Positions 58,360 to 64,000 of a stretch of 64,000 bases of DNA are shown piece by piece; position 1 is the first letter of the stretch; every line of letters begins with the position of its first letter. A program made the position numbers and the translations under genes. Location of the stretch: the NCBI GenBank assembly GCA_964462685.1, contig CAYWYR010000006.1, positions 1 to 64,000 of the forward strand. The letters are read 5' to 3'. The notes under the pieces were generated by a model. It had not been told where the DNA came from and ran no database searches. It saw nothing but the letters and a program-made list of their open reading frames with translations. This DNA is from CAYWYR01 sp964462685 (GTDB lineage: Bacteria; Bacteroidota; Ignavibacteria; Kapaibacteriales; UBA2268).

Positions 58360-60741
58360 GTGTCTTTTTCAATTAAAAGTATTTCCCTAATAGTATTTTC
58401 TTCATTTATCTTACTGTTTTCTTCTCAAATGGGAATGGGGCAGTTGGAACCCGAGACTTACACGCTTCTGGGTGTTACGGTAGATGGGAATAAATATTCC
58501 AATACCGAGACAATCATTGCGATGTCAGGCCTTAGGATAGGTTCGCCTATCAAATACCCTTTTGATGATGAAGTTAAGCAGGCTATACAGACTATCTGGA
58601 GCCGCGGTCAGTTTTCTAATATCGATGTAAAAGTTGACCGGGTCACCCCAGCTGGTGTGTATCTTGAAATCACCGTTGATGAATATCAAAGGCTTGGAAA
58701 ACTTGATATTGAAGGTAATGACGAGATAGATGACGATGATATCAAAGAAGAGATACAGCTACAAAGGGGCTCGGTATTATCGGAATACGAGATTTATCAA
58801 GCAGCAAACGTAATTAAAGAACTTTATGAAGAAGAAGGTTTTCAGTTTGCTGAAGTTGAATATGAGTTCTCCGAACCTGATAGCGCGGGCTTTTCAGACC
58901 TGACACTGAGTGTGGAAGAAGGTGAGGAATATTACGTGCGTTCCATCACATTTGAAGGTAACGAAGTTTATAGTGATGATGAGCTGGCTGATCAGTTCCA
59001 GGATAATGATATACCAGCATGGTATATTTTCTGGGACGGTGCGGATTTTGAAAAAGATAAGTTGGCCTCTGATTTAAAAAACGTAGTAACCTATTACCGC
59101 TCCAATGGCTATCTGGATGCTTCTATAGTAAGCGATACCGTAATCTATAATCAAGTAGATGCCGCCGTGGATATCAAGGCAACGGTATATGAAGGACAGA
59201 GATTTTACATCAGAAGTATAGACTTCCAGGGTAATACCTATTTCACCGATGAGCAGCTTATGGCCCGCCTTATCTTCAGGCCCGGTGATGTATATAACGT
59301 CCCTGAATTCGACCAGAACCTAACAGGTAATCCTGAACTAAATGACGCTGCTTCACTATACTATAATACTGGTTTTCTACAAGCCAGATTTGACAAAAAA
59401 GACCAGCGCTATGGAAGGGATTCGGTTGATATCCTTGTCAATATTTTCGAGAATGAAAGAAGTAAGATACGTAAGGTAGAGATTGTAGGAAACACAAAAA
59501 CCTATGATAAAGTGATCCGAAGGGAGCTCTTTACCAAACCGGGTGATTACTTCAACAGGGCAGCTATCATAAAGTCGATAAGGCAGCTCGGCGTTTTGAA
59601 CTATTTCAATCCAGAAAAACTACAGCCTCAGCCTGTGCCTGTTCCGGGTGATAATACTGCTGTTGATCTTATTTATAAAGTAGAAGAGCGTTCCACAGAT
59701 ACATTCAACGCATCTGTCGGCTTTGCCGGGAATTTCGGATTAACTGCGATGATAGGCTTTACGTTCAATAACTTCTCTTTGATGGAACCGCTTAAAGGCG
59801 GTGCGGGTCAGGTATTTAATTTCAACTATGAACAGGGTGGTTTCAACAACTTCAGAAGATTCAATATCGGTTTTACCGAACCTTGGCTCAACGGTAAACC
59901 TACAACAGTCGGCTTCAATTTCTTCAATTCCTCCTTTGGGGGGTTAGGTTTCAACCAGACTATTACTGGTGGTAACGTAAACCTGGGGCGTAGATTCCAG
60001 TGGCCGGATGATTACTGGAGAGGTAACTGGAGTTTAAAGGTTCAGAGCAATGATGTTACATCTCAGAACTCATTGTTTTTCCGTCAGGGTCAAAATCTTG
60101 AAGTAACTATCGGCCAGACATTTAGCCGTGTAAGTTTGAATGATGTGTTTTTCCCGAGTGTTGGTAGCCGCTTTAGTTTCTCTACAAATTATGCGATGGG
60201 TTCAATCGGCTTAGGGGAGATCGACTTCTTGAAAAACGAATTGAACTTCGATATTTATAATCCTTTGTTCAAATATGAAGATAAAGACAAGATTGTACTT
60301 TATCTCGGCGCAAGGCTTGGCTATATTGCCGGTATAGAATCCGATACTTTGATGAACCCGATTGAGTTATACCGTATGGGTGGTAACGGACTCCAGGGTA
60401 TCGGCGTAACACCTTTCCGAGGGTATGACGACAGGGAGATAGGTAATAGAACTGGTGGCAGGCTTCAGGCAAGATATACAGCTGAACTTCGTTTTTCTAT
60501 CACCCAAAACCCTATGCCGATCTACGTCTATGGATTTGCTGAAGCTGGTAATGTCTGGGATAGCTTTTCCGACTTAGATGCCTTCGATCTGAGGCGCTCA
60601 GCGGGTATGGGTCTTCAGCTATTCCTGAATCCGATTGGTATCTTGGGCTTTAGTTATGGCTATGGTTTTGATCCAACAAATATAGACCCAACTCAGCCTT
60701 CAGGATGGACTTTCCTATTCAATATCGGGCAACAAATGTAA
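58360..60741 (+). CDS. Outer membrane assembly factor BamA (793 aa)
   Basis: GTG start immediately after uppS. A signal peptide (about 1-28) leads to POTRA-like repeats (about 30-400: YTLLGVTVDGNKYSN, LDIEGNDEIDDDDI, YVRSITFEGNEVYSDDEL, FYIRSIDFQGNTYFTD, IRKVEIVGNTKTYDK). The C-terminal barrel (about 430-793) ends GWTFLFNIGQQM. A fifth POTRA is likely. BamA folds beta-barrel proteins into the outer membrane; here it would serve the TonB receptor and T9SS. Confidence 0.95.
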   Translation: MSFSIKSISLIVFSSFILLFSSQMGMGQLEPETYTLLGVTVDGNKYSNTETIIAMSGLRIGSPIKYPFDDEVKQAIQTIWSRGQFSNIDVKVDRVTPAGVYLEITVDEYQRLGKLDIEGNDEIDDDDIKEEIQLQRGSVLSEYEIYQAANVIKELYEEEGFQFAEVEYEFSEPDSAGFSDLTLSVEEGEEYYVRSITFEGNEVYSDDELADQFQDNDIPAWYIFWDGADFEKDKLASDLKNVVTYYRSNGYLDASIVSDTVIYNQVDAAVDIKATVYEGQRFYIRSIDFQGNTYFTDEQLMARLIFRPGDVYNVPEFDQNLTGNPELNDAASLYYNTGFLQARFDKKDQRYGRDSVDILVNIFENERSKIRKVEIVGNTKTYDKVIRRELFTKPGDYFNRAAIIKSIRQLGVLNYFNPEKLQPQPVPVPGDNTAVDLIYKVEERSTDTFNASVGFAGNFGLTAMIGFTFNNFSLMEPLKGGAGQVFNFNYEQGGFNNFRRFNIGFTEPWLNGKPTTVGFNFFNSSFGGLGFNQTITGGNVNLGRRFQWPDDYWRGNWSLKVQSNDVTSQNSLFFRQGQNLEVTIGQTFSRVSLNDVFFPSVGSRFSFSTNYAMGSIGLGEIDFLKNELNFDIYNPLFKYEDKDKIVLYLGARLGYIAGIESDTLMNPIELYRMGGNGLQGIGVTPFRGYDDREIGNRTGGRLQARYTAELRFSITQNPMPIYVYGFAEAGNVWDSFSDLDAFDLRRSAGMGLQLFLNPIGILGFSYGYGFDPTNIDPTQPSGWTFLFNIGQQM

Positions 60742-60809
60742 CAAAACCATCTCTAAAAAACGTATCATAATTATTATTAATCACAAAAAAATAAACTTTA
60801 CAGTACCCA

Positions 60810-61319
60810 ATGAGACAATTTCTTATAACTGCCTTTTTAGCTTTAATAGCAACAGTATCGATGAACGCACAGAACAAAATCGGCGTCGTTGATTTTATAA
60901 AAGTTGCAGAACAGATGCCTGAAGCAATTGAATTCGATACTCGAATAAAAAATATGCAGGCTAATTATGCAGATACAGTTCAACAAAGGCAAGCCGCGTT
61001 GATGCAGAAAAGAGATGAATTGCAGAAGCAAGCCAGTATGATGACCCAAGATATGATGCAGCAAAAGCAAGCAGAAATGCAGGCCGAGCTAATGGATATC
61101 CAACGTTACCAACAAGAGAAACTAGGGCAACAAGGCGAGCTCGTGAGGTTGCAGAATGAGTTCATGATCCCTTTCCGTGAGAAAATAGTTAAAGCTATTC
61201 AGGATGTGGCAAAAAAAGAACAGATAAGCGTTGTACTGGATAAATCACAGGTCCTTTTCAGTGAAGATGCACTTGAGATTACTTTCTCCGTAATTGATAA
61301 GTTAAAGCGCGGGAGTTAA
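60810..61319 (+). CDS. OmpH/Skp-like periplasmic chaperone 1 (169 aa)
   Basis: Signal peptide ending SMNAQ. NKIGVVDFIKVAEQMPEA is the OmpH opening strand, followed by a long coiled-coil (about 45-120: TVQQRQAALMQKRDELQKQA) and a closing VVLDKSQVLFS strand. Skp-like trimers hold unfolded outer membrane proteins in the periplasm. It is the first of three OmpH paralogues in a row. Confidence 0.9.
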   Translation: MRQFLITAFLALIATVSMNAQNKIGVVDFIKVAEQMPEAIEFDTRIKNMQANYADTVQQRQAALMQKRDELQKQASMMTQDMMQQKQAEMQAELMDIQRYQQEKLGQQGELVRLQNEFMIPFREKIVKAIQDVAKKEQISVVLDKSQVLFSEDALEITFSVIDKLKRGS

Positions 61320-61321
61320 GT

Positions 61322-61741
61322 ATGAGGTTCAGACTTTTTGTCATATCAGTATTAACAATTGCTGGCATCTTCCAGGTAGCTAAATGTGAGGCTCAGACAC
61401 CTTCATATTACTCGTTTCAAGAGATTAGCAAAATGTTTCCTGAAGCTGATATAGCTGCAGAACAGTTAGAAACATTAGTAGATGGATGGAAAAGCCAACT
61501 TGAAGCTTTAGAAACCCAAATCAGTTCAATAAGATCGAAGATTGCTGAAAAAGCTTATCTAACGGAAGATGTTAAGATTGACTTATTCTCTAAACTTGGA
61601 GAACTAAAGCGTAAGAAGCAGGAATTATCGGCTAAGTTTTTCGCACCTGATGGCTATTATGATAAAGCTATCAAAGAGATAATGTTACCTATCGAAAAAA
61701 AGATCAATATTTATATCGAGAATTTAAAAAGAGAAGAGTGA
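61322..61741 (+). CDS. OmpH/Skp-like protein 2, divergent (139 aa)
   Basis: Signal peptide about 1-22 (KCEAQ). The opening strand is degenerate (YYSFQEISKMFPEADIA), but a coiled-coil of about 60 residues follows (LEALETQISSIRSKIAEK) and then FAPDGYYDKAIKEIMLP, a motif also present in the third copy as FEPGGEYDETVKMIFQP. It lacks the closing strand of the longer copies, so it is a shortened paralogue. The next gene starts 1 bp after its stop. Confidence 0.75.
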   Translation: MRFRLFVISVLTIAGIFQVAKCEAQTPSYYSFQEISKMFPEADIAAEQLETLVDGWKSQLEALETQISSIRSKIAEKAYLTEDVKIDLFSKLGELKRKKQELSAKFFAPDGYYDKAIKEIMLPIEKKINIYIENLKREE

Positions 61742-61742
61742 A

Positions 61743-62468
61743 TTGCTGAAAAGCGTTTTAATAAGAATAGTTTTATCATTGGCTTTAGCAGCAGGATTTG
61801 CAACAGTAGCTCATGCCCAGCGTGTCGGTTTTATATCTTCTGATATTATCAGGGACAATCTGCCGGAGGCAAAGCAGGCGGAGCAAAGGCTGGAGTCTAT
61901 AGTAAACGAGTGGAAGCGGGAGCTTGCTATCACCCAGCAGATGATGGACGATCTCAGTTTTGAGATCAAGAAAAACCGTTTGATCTGGAGCGAGTATGAA
62001 AGAGCTGAAAAAGAAAAACAACTGCAGAAATTAGAGAGTGATAAGCAGAAATTCGCCGCTGAAAAGTTCGAACCCGGTGGTGAGTATGATGAAACCGTTA
62101 AAATGATTTTTCAACCGGTTGAAGAAAAAATATATGCCGCTGTTCAGAATATAGCTGCTGAAGAAGATTTCGATATTATACTCGACCAAAGCATTCAGCC
62201 AATTCCTTATGTAAATTTCAGATATGATCTGACTGTCAATGTTCTACGTTCTCTAGGGGTTGACGTTCAGCAAATGGAAGCTGAGCAAGCCGATAAAATA
62301 GCTAGCGACCCTAGGAACCAAGAGGCGGAAAGAAAACGCCGACGCAGGAGAACCACAAGAGACAGGGATACGGATGCTGATCCCAATGCCGACCCCAACG
62401 GTGACGTAAAAACCGAGGAAGAGATACAAGATGAAAAAGAGCTTAACAAAAGAAGACGAAGAAGATAA
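61743..62468 (+). CDS. OmpH/Skp-like protein 3 with basic tail (241 aa)
   Basis: TTG start. Signal peptide ends ATVAHAQ, then the OmpH opening RVGFISSDIIRDNLPEAK, a coiled-coil (about 40-125), and DFDIILDQSIQPIPYVNF. An Arg/Asp/Lys-rich tail follows the domain: GDRN-like DPRNQEAERKRRRRRTTR and a final RRRRR. A highly charged tail of about 60 residues is not usual for Skp and may bind partners or nucleic acid. lpxD starts 1 bp after it. Confidence 0.85.
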   Translation: MLKSVLIRIVLSLALAAGFATVAHAQRVGFISSDIIRDNLPEAKQAEQRLESIVNEWKRELAITQQMMDDLSFEIKKNRLIWSEYERAEKEKQLQKLESDKQKFAAEKFEPGGEYDETVKMIFQPVEEKIYAAVQNIAAEEDFDIILDQSIQPIPYVNFRYDLTVNVLRSLGVDVQQMEAEQADKIASDPRNQEAERKRRRRRTTRDRDTDADPNADPNGDVKTEEEIQDEKELNKRRRRR

Positions 62469-62469
62469 A

Positions 62470-63528
62470 ATGCAAAAGTTGGAAATCACTACTGAGTATA
62501 TTCTTTCTATAACTGGCGGCGAGCTCATAGGCTCGCCGTCTCGCGTTTATGGAGGGCTTAACAGAATAGAAAACGCGGATGAAAGCGAGATAAGCTTTAT
62601 TTCAGGTGATAAATTCGCTGACTATCTTTCATCTTCTCATGCTGGGCTAATTATAACCAAAAGGGAATATAGCGATCGAATCTCAAGTGATAAAAGCTAT
62701 ATTTTAACTGATAACCCCTACGAAGCGTTCCTTAAATTGATTTTTGCATTAGATTCTAAACGTTATAACCATCCTGATAAATTAAGTGGCATAAGCAAAA
62801 ATGCTTTTATAAAAAGATCGGCTGTAGTTGCTGAAGATGCATATATAGGAGATGGTGTTTTTCTTGATGATAATGTTGTAATCAATTCTGGCGCTAAGAT
62901 ATATTCTAATGTTTCTATAGCGAGTAATTCGGTTATAGGCGAAGGTACTATTATATATTCGGGTGCGATCATAGCTTATGAATCTAAGATCGGTAAAAAC
63001 TGCATAATTCATTCTAATGCCGTAATAGGTTCCGATGGTTTTGGTTTTGTAGAACATGAGGATGGAAGCTATACTAAAATACCTCAGATAGGTAATGTAG
63101 TAATAGGGGATAACTGCGAGATAGGGGCATGCACTACAATCGATAGGGCTCTGGTAGGTTCAACTATCATTGAGGATGGTGTAAAGATAGATAATCTAGT
63201 TCAGATAGCCCACAATGTAGAAATAGGCGAGAATTCCGCTTTTGCGGCTCAGGCGGGCATAGCGGGAAGCACAAAACTAGGCAAGCGTGTAAGGATGGGC
63301 GGCCAAGCAGGCACCGCTGGCCATATTTCCATAGCAGATGATGTAACAGTTCTCGCCAAAGGCGGCGTTGCTCAGTCTATAGACAAAAAAGGCACGTACT
63401 TCGGTGCCCCGGCAAAACCTAAACGAGACGCGTTCCGCGTGGAAGCGGTATTGCCTCAACTGCCAGAAATGTACAAAGAATTAAAGAGACTAAGGGACGA
63501 GGTAGATAGGCTAAAGGGGAAAGGGTAG
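62470..63528 (+). CDS. UDP-3-O-acylglucosamine N-acyltransferase LpxD (352 aa)
   Basis: Transfers the second hydroxyacyl chain in lipid A synthesis. I start at the ATG at 62470 (MQKLEITTEYILSITGGELI); a longer start at 62431 overlaps the previous gene. After a UDP-binding N-domain, left-handed beta-helix hexapeptide repeats run about 105-310 (EDAYIGDGVFLDDNVVIN). The catalytic His is in NLVQIAHNVEIGE. Its place after bamA and ompH is the classic outer membrane cluster. Nearby fabZ and lpxA are not in this window. Confidence 0.95.
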   Translation: MQKLEITTEYILSITGGELIGSPSRVYGGLNRIENADESEISFISGDKFADYLSSSHAGLIITKREYSDRISSDKSYILTDNPYEAFLKLIFALDSKRYNHPDKLSGISKNAFIKRSAVVAEDAYIGDGVFLDDNVVINSGAKIYSNVSIASNSVIGEGTIIYSGAIIAYESKIGKNCIIHSNAVIGSDGFGFVEHEDGSYTKIPQIGNVVIGDNCEIGACTTIDRALVGSTIIEDGVKIDNLVQIAHNVEIGENSAFAAQAGIAGSTKLGKRVRMGGQAGTAGHISIADDVTVLAKGGVAQSIDKKGTYFGAPAKPKRDAFRVEAVLPQLPEMYKELKRLRDEVDRLKGKG

Positions 63529-63559
63529 GCCTATGTCCTATCGAGCTTGTCGAGAGATT

Positions 63560-64000
63560 TCAGGCACTCAAAGCTCCACGCATCTTATTCATATTCTCTT
63601 TCATGTCACCTTTGAAAAGGCCACTACCGCTTACTATCCAATTGGCTCCGGCATCTACTACCTGTCGTATATTATCCGCGGTAACCCCACCGTCAACCTG
63701 GATATCAAGTTCTTGCCTACCGTTATCATCTGCGAATTTTCTAAGATTCTCGCATCGTTTCAGGAATTGGGTGATAAATTTCTGGCCGCCGAAGCCAGGA
63801 TTTACTGACATAAGCAGAACATAATCCGCTATTTCTATTGCTTCGTATGCAAACTCTATCGGAGTTATAGGATTGAGTACAACTCCTGCCCTACATCTAA
63901 GCGATTTGATATTCTGGAGTGAGCGGTGCAGATGTGCCGTAGCCTCAGCATGAACCGATATTGAGTATGCCCCAGCCTTCGCGAATCCCTCTGCATATTT
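63560..64000 (-). CDS. Ribulose-phosphate 3-epimerase, 5' part missing (partial)
   Basis: The minus-strand frame is open to the window edge, so the start is beyond 64000. Visible motifs are ISVHAEATAHLHRSL, VLNPITPIEF, VLLMSVNPGFGGQKFI and DIQVDGGVTADNI, all Rpe barrel loops with metal-binding residues. The enzyme interconverts ribulose-5-phosphate and xylulose-5-phosphate. About the last 147 residues are present. It converges on lpxD, with 31 bp between that include a CTTGTCGA repeat remnant. Confidence 0.93.
   Translation of the reverse strand, partial: KYAEGFAKAGAYSISVHAEATAHLHRSLQNIKSLRCRAGVVLNPITPIEFAYEAIEIADYVLLMSVNPGFGGQKFITQFLKRCENLRKFADDNGRQELDIQVDGGVTADNIRQVVDAGANWIVSGSGLFKGDMKENMNKMRGALSA

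Overview
The window is about 40% GC, densely coded and AT-leaning. It reads as a chromosome segment of a Bacteroidota/Chlorobiota-type (FCB group) bacterium. The evidence is: several secreted proteins with type IX secretion (T9SS) C-terminal domains, a PorD-like T9SS protein, a type III glutamine synthetase, a CarboxypepD_reg-like/TonB-dependent receptor, a BamA-OmpH-LpxD outer-membrane cluster, ThyX instead of ThyA, and promoters resembling the Bacteroidota TTG-N17-TAnnTTTG form. Several proteins depart from the usual Bacteroidetes forms (cysteine-free FmdB, MutL without its endonuclease motif), so a deep or unusual lineage such as Kapabacteria/Ignavibacteria is possible; this placement is inference.

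Layout. 1-1.82 kb is a repeat island: a 113-bp dimeric extragenic repeat surrounds a lipoprotein gene and a GIY-YIG nuclease gene. 1.87-8.1 kb holds an FmdB-like protein, a large PDZ/membrane/SpoIIE-phosphatase sensor, speA with a small overlapping partner, and a pirin. 8.2-19.98 kb holds mostly housekeeping genes (thyX, glgP, mrp with a NifU-like partner, pgk, rimM) plus a LolA-like protein, an ICMT-type methyltransferase, a large T9SS cargo and an orphan HsdR-N nuclease domain. 20.1-27.9 kb holds type III glnA, then xerD, mutL, a fused homocysteine methyltransferase/MTHFR and a hemerythrin, all on the minus strand. 28-41.7 kb is rich in envelope and secreted proteins: a mosaic T9SS protein next to a T9SS-domain remnant, a PhoD-like phosphatase, a class V aminotransferase, a TonB receptor, porD, a TPR lipoprotein-like protein, and two T9SS paralogues with identical 3' ends.

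41.9-45.7 kb holds three adjacent genes (beta-CASP nuclease, uridine-kinase-like NTPase, dacB/PBP4). Their full-length frames contain no ATG, GTG or TTG near the expected start. 45.7-56.3 kb holds a TlpA-like thioredoxin, an acidic TPR protein, fbp, a universal stress protein, a phage-like regulatory switch (Mor-like gene diverging from an XRE gene plus a separate S24 gene), a receiver protein, a LEA14-like lipoprotein, a CNNM/CBS protein and a secreted trypsin-like protease. 56.4-64 kb holds tRNA-Pro, a 30-residue mS38-like ribosomal protein, an HU/IHF protein, the envelope operon uppS-bamA-ompH x3-lpxD, and the start-truncated rpe.

The strongest leads are the GIY-YIG/repeat island, the run of non-canonical start codons, the 269-bp identical ends of two diverged T9SS genes, the split XRE/S24 switch with symmetric operator-like sites, and the loss of zinc-binding cysteines in otherwise conserved enzymes. 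All functional calls rest on reading motifs by eye; no database search was run.
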